Positions 1 through 14,300 are shown, numbered from the stretch's first letter. The stretch: 64,000 nt of DNA from Chaenocephalus aceratus (GCA_023974075.1 CM043792.1:12195456-12259455), one strand, 5' to 3'. Notes: a model not told the origin generated them from the letters alone. Numbers and translations: made by a program.

Positions 1-348
1 ATTAAATTCAATGATTCTCTCTTCTAAACCATCAACGTGCATGTTAGACCCAATTCCAACTAAGCTGTTGAAGGAAGTTTTCATTAATTAGCACTTCTTT
101 ATTAAATATTATGAATATGTCTTTATTATCAGGCTATGTTCCACAATCATTCAAAGTAGCAGTGATAAAACCGCTTCTTAAAAAGCACAACCTCGATCCA
201 GAGGTGTTAGCCAATTATAGACCTATTTCTAATCTTCCGTTCCTCTCAAAAATTCTTTAGAAAGCGGTCGCAAAACAGTTGTGTGATTACTTAAAAAACA
301 ATGATTTTTTGAAGATGTTCAGTCTGGCTTTAGAACACATCATAGCAC

Positions 349-1624
349 TAGGGATGTCCCGATCACCTTTTTTTGCTCCCGATCCGATTCCGATCATTTG
401 ATTTTGACAATCTGCCGATACCGATTTTTCCCGATCCGATCTTTATGCAATGCATTAAGAGAAAAAAAAGGTAACAGATAACGGCTGGTCATCCAACGCG
501 ATGAATTCAGCTATCTTGGCTGTTATTGTGTTGGCCTTTTCACTGTTCTGGGGCCGTTTCTCTTTCCTTTTAAAAGTCTCTGAAAGTGTTGGTTGTTTCA
601 GTGCCGTTACTTGAGTGGCCGCTGTGTACTCGCCGTGTTGTTGTTGGTGTTTGTTTCTCAGGTTGTCATAGTCTGCTCCATCATTCACTAGTAGTTTTCC
701 ATTCACCTGTCTCACCTGTTTTCCACACCCACTCGCTAACTCACTCTCTTTCTCTTCTGCACCCATTAGCTTCTGCCAGTATTTAAACCTGCACTTTACA
801 CACACACTTTGCCAGATTGTAATTTGCCTCATGCTTGTCTCTCCCGCGTTCAACACTAGATTGCCTACCCGGTTCCGACCCTGCCTGTCCCCGACCTGCC
901 TGCTCTGCCTGTTTCCTGATCCTGCCTGTCCCTCGACTATCCTGCCTGGCCTGTTATCCGACCCTGCCTGTATCCACGCTGACCGCCTCGCTTACTCCCT
1001 GACCCTCTGCCTGTCCCTGACTCACCTTCTGCCCGCTGTCCTCCGGTGCGTTAAACTGCCCGGTTGGTATTCCTCCGGTGGAATCTCCAATAAAGGATAT
1101 TACCAATTCTCCTTGGTTTCTCGAGTGCTGCATTTGGGTTCTCCTTAAGATTGTGACACAGGTAGAGTATTAGATTGGTCGTGTTGAACGTATCTCTGTT
1201 CTTTCCACCACGCGGAACCTCTGCCTTGCAAACATTGCATCTGGCTGTTACACTGCCTTCGCTTTCAATTTTATAATACTTCCAAACTCCTGACATTTTC
1301 TCTGTCCCGACTCCCGAGTCACCAGCTGAACGTAGCCTCTCGTTAGCTTACTGCTACTATTAGACACTGCGCCCACTCTGTTGCCAGATTTCAGAGAAAT
1401 AAGCAACCAGGTCTATGAAAACAAGCCCAAAGAAAGCAACACATAGATGATGTTGTGTCATTTTAAACCAAAACTAAGTCCGCAGGATGACTTTAAGACG
1501 TGAACATGGTCATTTTTGTTTTGTAACATTAAATAAAAAATTAAAAAATCCCGATCCCCGATTTTTTGAAAATCACGTGATCAGCTCCGATCCCCGATCA
1601 CGTGATCGGATCGGGACATCTCTA
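349..1624 (-). mobile_element. Non-autonomous hAT element with BED-finger remnant, inserted in the LINE
   Basis: The ends are inverted copies: the left begins TAGGGATGTCCCGATC and the right, read on the minus strand, begins TAGAGATGTCCCGATC. The LINE frame resumes on either side. On the minus strand, 1161-1296 reads as the start of a BED zinc finger (CNVC...PRGGK...FNTTNL). The continuation, with NKHQQQH and then QPTLSETF and IAEFIALDDQPLSV, lies at 455-658, so the finger was one frame before the solo LTR split it. These strings are typical of hAT transposases of the ZBED type. No catalytic domain remains. A clean 8-bp target duplication is not visible; only TAGCAC recurs at the two ends. Confidence 0.8.
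664..1158 (+). mobile_element. Solo LTR (495 bp) inside the hAT element
   Basis: The sequence starts TGTCATAG and ends TTGTGACA, so it has the TG...CA ends of an LTR with a short inverted repeat (TGTCA/TGACA). It is flanked by a perfect 5-bp target duplication, CAGGT, at 659-663 and 1159-1163. Inside are a TATA-like TATTTAAA near 780 and an AATAAA near 1089, with C/T-rich CCTGCCTG repeats between. It splits the BED-finger reading frame of the host hAT element. No internal retroelement sequence is present, so this is a solo LTR left by recombination, probably Gypsy-type given the 5-bp duplication. Confidence 0.85.
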
Positions 1625-1790
1625 GCACAGAGACAGCTCTGGTTAAAGTCACAAATGACATTCTAATAGCCTCTGACAAGGGACTTGTCTCTATTCTTGC
1701 TTTGCTCGATCTCAGTGCTGCATTTGATACTATCGACCATGATATCCTATTGCAAAAACTAGATCACTTAGTTGGCATACAGATAGATAT

Positions 1791-1865
1791 GTTCAGATAG
1801 ATAGGACCTAAACCAGCCTAAAGCAGTTCCTGCTTTAGGCTGGTTTAGGTCCTATCTATCTGAAC
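1791..1865. repeat. Perfect 36-bp inverted repeat with a 3-base loop
   Basis: Bases 1791-1826 are the exact reverse complement of 1830-1865, with TTC between. The right arm belongs to the LINE reading frame (it leads into the segment before 'GPILFTLY'), so the left arm is an extra inverted copy of it. Confidence 0.95.
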
Positions 1866-3639
1866 GCTCTCAGTTTGTACGTGTCAATGATGAATCTTCC
1901 ACGCAAACCAAAGTTAGCCATGGAGCTCAGTGCTCGGACCTATTTTGTTCACATTATATATGCTTCCGTTAGGCAATATTATAAGGAATCATTCTGTAAA
2001 CTTTCATTGTTATGCGGATGATACTCAACTATATTTATCAATCAAGCCTGATGAAATTAATCATCTAAATAAAATTCAAGACTACCTCAAGGACTTAAAA
2101 ACGTGGATGACCTTAAACTTTTTGTTGTTAAACACGACCAAAACTGAAGTTATTGTACTTGGCCCGAAGAATCTACGAAACAAACTATCTAAAGATATAC
2201 TAGTGATGGATGGCATTAATTTGGCCTCCAGTGAGACTGTAAGGAATCTTGGTGTTATATTTGATCAGGATTTATCCTTTAACGCCCACATAAAATCAAT
2301 TTCAAGGACCGCCTACTTCCATCTACGTAACATTGCAAAAATCAGGCATATCTTGCCTCAAAACGATGCAGAGAAACTAGTCCATGCATTTGTTACTTCT
2401 AGGCTGGATTATTGTAACTCTTTATTATCAGGGAGTACCAAGAAGTCAATCAAGTCGCTTCAGCTGATTCAAAATGCTGCAGCTCGTGTACTAACCAGAG
2501 TTAGGAAAAGGGACCACATTACTCCTGTTCTGGCTGCCTTACACTGGCTCCCTATAGAACACAGGATAGAATTTAAAATTCTTCTTCTCGCCTACAAAGC
2601 CCTTAATGGGCAGGCGCCATCTTACCTTAAAGAACTCATTATACCCTACTGTCCTACTAGGGCATTGCGTTCCAAGCATGCAGGGTTGTTGGTTGTTCCT
2701 AGAGTCTCTAAAAGTACAATGGGAGCCAGAGCCTTTTCTTATCAAGCTCCACATTTGTGTTTGTGTTCGGGCGGCAGACACCCTATCCGTTTTTAAGAGT
2801 GCGCTTAAGACCTTCCTTTTTGATAAAGCTTATAGTTAGGGCTGATTAGATTCAGCCCCTAGTTTTGCTGATATAGGCTTAGTGTGTCGGGGGACATCTT
2901 ACTTCTTCCTTCTCTCTGTCTATACCTGTGTACTCTCATGTTCCGATTAACCCAGCTTCCCCAAATGTCTTTCTTTTTGGTGTCTATATACGCTGGGATC
3001 CGGAGTCATGGATGATCCTGCGGTCCTGTGTCCTGCATCGCGAGCCCTGGATCTTGAGTCGTGGCTGTGGTCCTGGATCATAGGTCCTGGATGGATATCC
3101 TCGTGGATTCATCTTCCTATTATACACACATGCATTTCCAAACATCTGGACTACCTATGTTGCAAATGTATTATCTTTTCAATTTACACACAGCATCTAT
3201 TGCACGTCTGTCCGTCCTGGGAGAGGGATCCCTCCTCTGTTGCTCTCCCTGAGGTTTCTCCCATTTTTCCCTTTAAAACTGTGTGTTTTCTTCCGAAGTT
3301 TTTCCTTGTACGATGTGAGGGTCTAAGGACAGAGGCTGTCGTATTGTCATACTGATATTTTGTACAAACTGTGAAGTCGACTGAGACAAATGTAACATTT
3401 GTGATATTGGGCTATATAAATAAACATTGATTGATTGATTGACATAACATGACCTATACTCCGTTGCTGTATTTTTATGTTGGCCCTTATCAAACAGTTG
3501 GTGGCTGTTTATACTGACCTTTTTTTCAAATGTTCTCTATTAATACCTAGGATTTGTTTGTAAATGAGGTCCTTACCACAATATTTTCAAATGAAAAAAA
3601 GGTCATACATTTTGTTTCGGCCCTCTATAAAATGCTGAC

Positions 3640-4086
3640 CTTTGCCTTCTTGTCCTTTAGTCCTGGAGGTAAGAGAGTCGGGGTGAGGTGAGAGGCAAAG
3701 AGTCGTGGAGAGGGTCGAAGAGCGTAATCCTCTCTAGACTCCCTGTACTCCAGCCAAGGCATCTGCTCCAAGTTGTTTTGATATTTGTTCAGACCTCCTT
3801 CTAAGTCGCAGATGGAGATGATGATCTGTTGAGTCCATATAGTACCTGAAGGGGGGGTGCATCACACCTGATAAGTACATCTGTTCCCAGCAATGCACAC
3901 AACTGTAAATGCAAATTATGTCATGAAGAGTTCCTCTCACTCACCTGACTTTGGATAAGTGACGAGGAATAAGTCACTGTCTCTTATTTCAAAGCTCTGG
4001 AGGGAATCAATGTACTCTGGAGTTGTGAAATCGACGGCGAAGTTGTAGTTTTTATACCTGCAGAGATAGTCTGTGATCTGCTCCAT
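3640..4086 (-). CDS. Cytosolic sulfotransferase (SULT), exons 1-2 only; partial
   Basis: SULT enzymes transfer sulfate from PAPS to hydroxyl or amine groups of small molecules in the cytosol. Exon 1 is 4086 down to 3945: it starts [16 protein letters not shown], includes [19 protein letters not shown], and ends in the PAPS-binding 5'-phosphosulfate loop TYPKSG. Exon 2 is 3845 down to 3640: it starts GTIWTQQII, includes [20 protein letters not shown], and ends [12 protein letters not shown]. Donors are gtgagtgag after exon 1 and gtcagc after exon 2; the acceptor of exon 2 is cag before GTACT. The joined frame stays open across the intron. The wording of exon 2 is nearest the teleost amine-sulfotransferase-like (SULT3-type) enzymes, an inference from memory of the family. 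The catalytic and 3'-phosphate-binding exons are not present between 3640 and the LINE at 3441; they lie left of position 1 or are lost. Confidence 0.88.
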
Positions 4087-5129
4087 GTTACTTCTGAATC
4101 ACTCAGAACAGTGAGAGAAATGCTAGAGATCAGAGTAGAGCAGGACGGACACCTGTTAGCTCTCAGGTAGATTAGCAGGACTCTGGACTTTGATTCGTGC
4201 ATGTGGCTTCTTCCTGTATGAGCCTGGATTACTGACGGCTTGGTGCACTGCACAGTGCCACCAACTGTAAACTTGAAATATAACACACTGTTGAAGGTTA
4301 ATATAAAAAAACCTGGAGTCATAATCTGTGAATACATTCAGCATGTTTTATGTTTAGTAGCAAAGTGTGTTTATATTATGTAGAGGCAAGCTTATGTATT
4401 TAAGTCATACCTTCTTTTTAAAGATAATTGTACAAAACTACAGCTGTTAATAATATTTAATAAGATTACTTTTCATATTTTCAATGATTCATAGGCCTAT
4501 AAATTGTCAATTTTAAAAGAAAAGCCCAGCCCAGGTTGTAATTTGTACATTTCTGTGTCACTTTAAAGCACTGTAATAACATACTCACAACTAGACTACA
4601 ACATTAATATAAAGTCTGCAACATTTTAACCAAACCAAACCTCAACTCCAGAGGGTTAGAGAGGGAGACAATTAAGTTAGATTATTATAAATATACGCAT
4701 AACTGTGCAAAATAGTACTTTCGATCTAGTAAACAGTAACACTGACTAACTAATTTCTAGTTAAGACTATACGAACGTGACGTGTCCACTGCCTTCTCTA
4801 AGAGAAACTTAGTGGGGTCGAAAACAATCGTTATCAATACATTGATATTTTAACCAGTCTAACGTCACCTTCTAGAAATGTTAAAGCTGGCGTCAACGGT
4901 TAACACTTCCGGTGAACACATTCAAAATAAATGACTTTATCCATTTGTATTTGTTGTTGTTGTTTTGATATTTTTTTATTAGTATTATTTAATATTTACA
5001 TGTTAAGGTAATCATTTGAATGCAACTCAACTCAAAACAGAACAATTCAAGGAAGATGTATTTTTTTTTAACAATTCCCTTTCCTTTTACATCATAGTTA
5101 ATTACGTGGGTGTAAATCCGTTCTAGCGG
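4087..5129. other. Divergent interval between sulfotransferase exon 1 and cdip1 exon 1
   Basis: The first part (about 4087-4330) is probably sulfotransferase 5' UTR on the minus strand; it has no coding signal. The rest is AT-rich. An ETS-type CACTTCCGG lies near 4904-4912. I see no RNA gene and no clear TATA box. Confidence 0.4.
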
Positions 5130-5209
5130 ATGTTGACTCGGAGCTGCAAACGTCAAACAACTTCAGCAACGACCGCGGGTGACAGGCAGAGTCTCTCTCT
5201 CTAAAGCAG
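5130..5209 (+). other. cdip1: Probable 5'-UTR exon and promoter region of cdip1
   Basis: A CG-containing stretch ends CTAAAGCAG followed by gtaatt, a good splice donor. It would splice to the acceptor at about 7081 just before the start codon. The region after it (to about 5600) is locally richer in CpG than its surroundings. The transcription start is not determined, so the left limit is approximate. Confidence 0.45.
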
Positions 5210-7145
5210 GTAATTTGTCTTTCAGCACCATGACAGCTGCATCATTTCGGTCACGACCAGATATTATGTTTCATAACGCGACAGCCGTGTAGCATTTTAA
5301 CGGGCATGTTTCGGGGCAGTCAGTCAGTTGTTGCAGTCTAGAATGGCGACGCTAGCTAGCTAACGACGGCTAGCCAACATGTTTTCTCAGACTGAACAAG
5401 CACACTCTTGTTGTCTTTCAAATTACCAGCTAAGAACAAACAAACGCTCGCTGTCATTCTTATTTCTCACCCTATTTTTAAAAGCCGGGTTAGACAAATG
5501 GCCTAAGACGTGTCTTTAAACCAACACTAGTGATGCGAACACCACTGCGCTTATCTGCGTTACGTTAGCCGCGTTAACGTTAATGATAATGCGAGGTGTT
5601 TGCACTAGATACACGGCCCCACTCAAGTTTACATTCATGCTGTTTACAGCTAGCCCCCGTTACGTCACTAAGTTATTCATGGTTAGTTGTGCAAGTAGCT
5701 TTGAGCTGGATTATCTTGGGAAGGATTAAAACAAACATCAGCTAGCTAACGTTAGCTAGTAGGTTAGTTTAGAAGCATTGGCGTTAATTTATGAGAAATG
5801 ACTCCCAGTACATTTTAATAAGGGTTTAGTTATTGTCCTACAAAAAGGTAGCTTCATAAAGTCTTGTGCAATGGTGTTCCTCTTTTTGGTTTCTCTCAGC
5901 TGGTTATTTCCAGAGCCCAGGAGGCAGCTCTGCAGTCTTGGGCTCTGGCCCATTTGATAGAGGACTTAGGTCATTTCTGAAATGATTGAGATTTGAAATA
6001 TAGATACTTCAATCTCTCTGAGAGAACACTGTTGAGTGATAAATGCCCTTGCAATTCCCCTCCAAACAATGATTCACCAGCTTTTGCTTCTCTCTATTCT
6101 CTCTATTATTGCGCCAGAAATGACGCCACTGTGTATTGAAGTGATCAACTTTAGTAGTAAGCAGTTATTGGTTTATTAGATATGTTTTAGTAACACAACA
6201 ATACCATAATCAGCTGAAGAAAGAACATGTTCTTCAAGAATACGATTTTTATCATAGCCAAAGAAGTGACTTTGAATGACATCTATCCATCTCATCACTT
6301 CTTATTTAATTGCATTAGCAATTTATGTAGCTTTTTTTGGAGTGATATTTTTACAGAAGATCTTTTTTGTCTTTCAGTGTCAACCTGTACAGTTTCAGGA
6401 AATGTTATGCAAATTAAAGCTGGAGGACTTACGAAGGAAGAAAACCTGGATTTTGTGCTAAATAACTTGTTTTCTTTGGAGAAAACAGTTAATTTATAGA
6501 TGAAATACTTGAATGTTAAGGCCCATATAGAAGCACTCAGATGTTGGGCAACGCAGCCTCTTTTGTGACATTATTATTGTTATTAATGCAATTTTTACAT
6601 TGTTGTCATATTACAGGTCCAAGTGCATTTGCCAGATTCCTCAGGCGGGATCTTTCTTTTGGTAGCAGGTAATGATCTTTCTCCGTATTAGCAGCAATAA
6701 TAAACCACAGAAAAGCAGCAACATTTAGTCTAAATGAAAGTGATAGTGATTTTTATATTTGTACCGGTAGCTCTCTACAGCCAAGCCATCATTTTTGTCT
6801 TAGTTTGTAATCATTTTAAAAGCGCAGTTTTGAAAGGCTTTACATTGTCATGTTCACAAATCAATGATAGTAGAGGGTGTTCCAATCAACCAGGGCATCA
6901 CAACGCTGATCAAAATGTCACTGCGTTTTACTCGGTTGCTTTATTTGCAGACTGACATCAGCAGTTACACGGAGTACTTCATCAGCCTCTCTGCCTGCTG
7001 TTGGAACAGTTTACAACCTGGGAGGAGTCTGTGTCGGAGAGTAATGAGCTCAAACTGGGCATGTGTTTTTCTCTTCTCACAGAATAAAGAGTTGAGAGGG
7101 GAGCACCGTGTCCAACCCCTTTCCCTATACAGACATCCGGCCAGA

Positions 7146-9440
7146 ATGTCCAGTGATCCTCCTCCTCCGTACCCCGGGGGTCCCAGCGCCCCCCTCCTTG
7201 AGGAGAAGAATGGACAACCTGGTAATAAAACCAAGCACGCAGGATTGTGGTGAATGTTAACAGGCACAGATGCAGTGTGTGGCCACATTTAAATCGTTGT
7301 GACTTGAATCAGATGTCACCATGGAGATTTTAATACTAGTCTCTGAGTTTGTTAAAACTTCTGATTTGCCATCCTATCAACTTAATACCTTCTTTCCCCT
7401 TTGTGTTATCTTTGCAGTTCCTTTGAGGAATGCTCCTATCCAGGGACAGCCCTTACCTCCAGACTATGGCCCTCCACCCTATGAGGCCACAAACCCCGGC
7501 TTCCTGCCCCCCCATGTTCCTGGAGACGGACCCATGCCCATGCCCATGCCTCTACCCCAAGGTGCTGCAGACATTTTGCGACATACAAAAACATCGTAAA
7601 CACACTTGATGTAATGTTCAGCACAAATGAATCTGCATTTAATGAATTGACCACTCACTGATTCTTCAAGATTACACTACAGCAAACTGTCTCATCACAT
7701 TTAAAGCTTTTTAAAGAAGGTCTATCATACAGACATTTGTCAGTACATTTTTCCCAAATCCACATGAACCACTGTTCACATGAGCAAACATTAAATGCAG
7801 CTCTGACTTAATGAATGCTTGCCTCGTACTCACAGTTGGAAGGAACACCGTAAAGAAGTAGAACTTACAGCTCAGCAAACTTTAAGGAAAACGATGAAGC
7901 CAACTCCACCAATCTGTTTAAACTAAATATTCCCTGGTCTAAAAAAGAAAAACCGCCGAATCTGTCAGCATGTCGATCCTTACTAAACCTCTTTGTAACC
8001 GATAGGCTTCCAACAACTTTGCTGCAGAGTAATTATAAAGCTGGAAATGGTTGTTTGGTCCTGGCATTATTTATTACCATTGCACAATTATCAGGAAAAT
8101 GCTGATGCAGTATATTAAGTGCTGCTTCCTCCTGTACAGGTGGCCACTACCCGCCCGGTCACTTTCCGATGCCGGGACCCATGGGCCCTGGTCCCAGTCA
8201 CTTTGTCCACATGGGGGGTCACACAGCCACCGTCCTGGCTCCTCCTGGAGCTGCCACCACTGTGACCGTCCTGCAGGGGGAGATGTTCCAGACCAACCCG
8301 GTGCAGACTGTGTGTCCGCACTGTCAGCAGGCCATCGTCACCCGCATCTCCCACGATGTGGGCCTCATGAACACACTCTTCTGCCTCTTCTGCTTCTTTG
8401 TAGGGTGAGTAGAAGACTGATTAAAGGCACCGAAGAGCACCTTTTTGCATCCTTGGAAGGCCTTAGTTGAATAGGTATCACTTAGGACTTCTTTTGAAAG
8501 AGTGAAATAATGAAGGGATTTCATGGCTGGGCGAATGAATGCCTTCTGGGTGTTTCAAACATTACACGTATTCATATCATTGAGTCAGAACCTCAAGCTT
8601 GTCATTGGGTTTTATTAAAACCTAAATTGATAAACACTTTGATTTAAAGTATGCAAAATTACTGTGTCAGAAAGTAGGGCTGCAACTACGATTGTTTTAT
8701 AAATGTATCAATTGTTTTATTGTCTACAAAATGCCAGAAAACACTGAAAAATGCCCTTTCCATTTTCTAAAAGTCAAAGACAATGTCTCTAACTTTTAGA
8801 AACCGGAAACCTCCATATGCTAGAAATACAGCATCTTCATGAACATCTAACAATTTATCGATTTTCAAAATAGTTCCCAATTTCTCCGTTGATCGACTCT
8901 GTGACTAACGTTGCTCAAACTCCGAATGATGCCTTTGAACTGTTCACTCTGCCTGTTCTCAGTAACCCGTCTGCCTTCAAAGCCAGTGCACCACTTCATG
9001 GTTTGGCACATGCAAATACCGTTTCTGTTCTAGACTACATGTACAGACATCTGGTGGGGACAGTTTCACAATTCCTATTTTGTATTATGCGCACAGACCT
9101 GTATTTGAGTAGGATCCCTGTAGTTTTGTATCTACACTTCATTTCTAACATGTTAACAGAAGCTGTCCTCATAAATGCAGAACAGACACAGGCTACTAGT
9201 TACTGAAGTTGCTCCTATCACAAGAGTTCTGCTGAATCCTGCATGTTCAGCAGAAACGTTTGATTTCATTGGATTTAACATCAACAATCATATGCAGGTG
9301 TCTTAATGTGCCATTTCCCCCCCCCCAGGTGTGATCTGGGCTGCTGCTTGATTCCCTGTCTGATTGACGACCTGAAGGATGTGACACACACCTGCCCGTA
9401 CTGTAAGGGCTACATTTACACATTCAAGCGTATATGCTAA
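7146..9440 (+). CDS. cdip1: CDIP1: cell death-inducing p53-target 1, LITAF-domain protein (198 aa)
   Basis: CDIP1 is a p53-induced membrane-associated protein of endosomes and lysosomes linked to TNF-type apoptosis. Coding exons are 7146-7221, 7418-7561, 8140-8404 and 9329-9440; phases agree and give 198 residues (human CDIP1 is 208). The N terminus [12 protein letters not shown] has a PPPY motif, followed by a PSAP tetrapeptide (TSG101-type late motif) and a proline/methionine-rich stretch with a second PPPY. The conserved [10 protein letters not shown] and TTVTVLQGE lead to the LITAF domain at about residues 129-198: CPHC, a hydrophobic segment ([15 protein letters not shown]), [11 protein letters not shown], then HTCPYC, the split zinc-binding cysteines that pin the helix to the membrane. 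The start in exon 2 matches the family N terminus. A long 3' UTR follows, with AATAAA at 10704 and 11104. Confidence 0.95.
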
Positions 9441-11130
<1,690 letters not shown>

Positions 11131-11358
11131 GAAACTCATTTTAATGTTGTTTGGAAAATGAAGTATGTCTGCAAAGTAAAACATGTATGGAGATCTCACC
11201 TGCAAACACAACATAAATGGGAATCATCAGAAGAATGCCCAAAACTACCAGAGCCCGTTAACAATAGATATAGGCTCACCAAACTCAGTCTGAAGGTCGT
11301 ATCTTTGCCAAATAAACATCATTTTTATATTAAATACAATTTCCAAAGTGCTAATCCT

Positions 11359-14300
11359 TCAGTCTCTCCATCTGTGTCCACACTGGGCCTGGCAGCATTT
11401 GTAGAAGGTCGTCATCGGTTCATCAGCTGATCTGGTCTGAATCTGCATGAAATACGCCCGCAAATGCCCACACTTTGGACACGTTTCTGTGAAGTGATAC
11501 AAGCAGAATGAAACGTCAGTCACTGCAGCCACCTTTGGTTTGTGCTGTGTCAAAGAGAAGACCGGTTTGAGACGATAAAGTCAATCAACATATTAAGATT
11601 AAAACAAAATCATCTCCAAATCTGTGTGTTTGCACATTTGATTTATTCTATTAAATATTTGATTACAAATAACAGCATTTCCAATTGTAAGAGATGAATT
11701 GGTGCTGAGATTTTACTAGAAATGTTGTGTATTCAATTAAAGAAAAAACAAAACCCAGGCCACATGTATGAACGTCATGTGCTACAAAGAAAACAATCTA
11801 TGGAAGAGTAAACATTGTCAGCGAGGACATGTGGGAATGACAGCTTTAAACAATAATAAAAAGCAAAGCCATTATGTAACAGAGAAAATGCAGGGTTTTT
11901 GAGGTGGCAGACACAAGACAACAGATCTAAGATTACTGGGCCGTATCTCATTTCAAAGATTTCCCCCCCTCGACTCCTCGGTCCTCCGGTAGTGACCCGG
12001 AAATTAATTTAAGCGCGCCATGTTGAAGGACATCTCATTTCTCTAAATGCACTTCGAGGACCGAGCGTCGAGGAGGCTCTCTGGAGGAGTTATAACCGAG
12101 GAAACACTGATGGGTCCTCCACGGTCCTCCATGGCTCCTTCATGGATGCATTTCCGGGAACAGAGATGTTTCAAAGAGTCGTGACGCACGGCCGGACTTA
12201 TCTCAGCCAATGAGAGCTCTGCATGCATCCCCTGGATATTATTTTAGAAACTGCTCTCATCGCGACGCGATGTTTACAGTGAGAACAGCTGTGAGGTCCG
12301 TGCAGAAAGTAGAGCAGTGTGTAGAATATATATCACTCAGTATAACATGCCTACTCTCTTTATTTGCTGTAGTTTAGTAGATATCTACAAACAAAGAGTC
12401 GATATTTTTCTAAAACCATTTAGTGCTTCACAATAAAATACACAACGGCTGTAGCCTGATTATGCTTTAGGAGCTGTAGGTGTGTGTGGTACAGTGTGTA
12501 GGTGTGTGTGGTACAGTGTGTGCGTAGATGCAGCGGACAGACGGGTCTCAGTTGGTTTGGTGTCCTCTGCTTACTTGTAACACTTGTAAATACAACTTTT
12601 GGCCCGTAATTTATTTTCCTCATTGTAGCGACCAGAGACTATCAGTCTCTGATAGTGTTACGTTATTATGAGAGTGCTCTCATACTTGTTTGATTCTGAA
12701 ATTGTATATATATTTATATAAATATATATATATGTGTGTGGGTGTGTGTGTGTCCGCATCTGTAGCCTGTTATTGTCTCATTATACTGCACTGTGAATGA
12801 ATTAAAAGTAAATATATAAGTCGTCATGAACACATCTGTCCATCCGACAGAGGGCTGCTGTGCCTCCTGTCATCATTAATGGACGTCTCTTTAAAATGAT
12901 CGCTCAGAGGAGAGGAGTTCTCCTTTCTCTAACCGCTTGCTGCTTCCACTCCTCTCTCCTCGGTTCCCCTCCTCGGCTCCTCCGCTCGCATCTCCTGTGG
13001 GCGGGACTAAGTCTCGAGGATAAGAGTCGAGGAGAGGAATCTCAGAAATGAGATACGGCCCTGGTCTCTGGTATAATCATCAACCCCAGCACGTGCACTC
13101 CGCTCTGCATCAACCAAACAGCTCGCTGCGCCCTCGCTGCGAAGGGGACCCAAGTTCCCATCAGCAAAAACACGTGGGTTTGCTATCCTGGCTCCAAGAT
13201 GGTGGAATGAGCTCCCCATTGACATCAGGACAGCAGATAGCTTACACACCTTCCGGCGCAGACTGAAAACTCATCTCTTTCGACTCCACTTCGAGCGATA
13301 GAACTATTAACAAAGCACTTATATACTAATAAAGGGCTGGCTTATCTAAAGCCAGTTGAGTAGCACTTGAAATGTTTTGCTCTATGAAACCTGATGTACT
13401 TATATGATTCTGTTTTCTTCAAGTTTGTATTTTGTTGGTCGAACGCACTTATTGTAAGTCGCTTTGGATAAAAGCGTCAGCTAAATGCAATGTAATGTAA
13501 TGTAACTAAAGCCTTAATACTGTGGATCGTTTTCATGTCACTTACCAGGAGTTGAGTCAACGTTTTCCCAAGCTGCAGCACCACCAAGAACATCATCCAC
13601 CTCTTTCAGCTTAGGAAAGTTCCTGTAATTTACCTGTATAAAAACACAGCCACGTGTGAGCCAGCAGTACCATCTTTAGGACAAAATCAATCTTAGCCAA
13701 GTGTGGTCAAAATGTCATGCAACGATAAAATAAGGCCTTCTAGACTACAAGTATAAAATAATAATTAGTATGGTAAGTTGAAAAAAGTCATGGTATAGTT
13801 CGTTGAAAATAAATAAAAAAACACATAGCAAAATATGTATAGTATGTCGCAAATATGAAAAAAAAAAAACAGTATACATATAGCATGTTTAAAATATTCA
13901 AATAAAATCTAATAGAATCGAAAATATGCACACAAAAAGAGATAGTATAGTATTTCGAAAATTTTAAAATAAATTGGCACTATTATTTACAAATAAATAA
14001 AAATAAAAGGTAATTGTATGGTGTTTCGAGAAAAGTCACAGCATACTATGACAAACATATTTTAAAATGTCACAGCATATTATGTTGAAAAAAGTGATGG
14101 CATAGTTTGTCGAAACTAAGAAAACAAGTCATTGTATACAGAATGACGAAAATATTAATAGTTCAGTATGTCGAAAAATATGAGAAAAAGCCATAGTATA
14201 GTATGCAAACTAAAGTCTTAGGGTAGATTGTCGAAAATATCTTAGTGGAGTATGTCGAGGAAAAGTTACATGACACGTTACTTCCAAGCTAGGAAGGCCT

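Larger units (their letters stand above)
1..3441 (+). mobile_element. Decayed L2-like (Maui-type) LINE, 5' end outside window
   Basis: The reverse-transcriptase reading frame can be followed in pieces. An upstream block around 130-300 has the 'NYRPISNLPFLSKIL' palm-type string followed by an in-frame stop. The block at 1930-2796 contains the YADD catalytic motif (near 2011-2025) and the usual downstream thumb region ([10 protein letters not shown]). The frame shifts near 2755, after which a C-terminal piece ([20 protein letters not shown]) runs to a stop near 2839. The 3' end is a short AT-rich UTR finishing in an ATTG repeat (about 3427-3441), typical of teleost L2-clade elements. The element is interrupted by the hAT insertion at 349-1624 and carries a fold-back at 1791-1865. 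It is dead. The clade call rests on the protein pattern and tail, not on a database match. Confidence 0.85.

Noticed and set aside
3008..3355. Plus-strand frames in the LINE tail
   Set aside because: They lie in the LINE 3' UTR, which recurs at 15286-15735 without an open frame.
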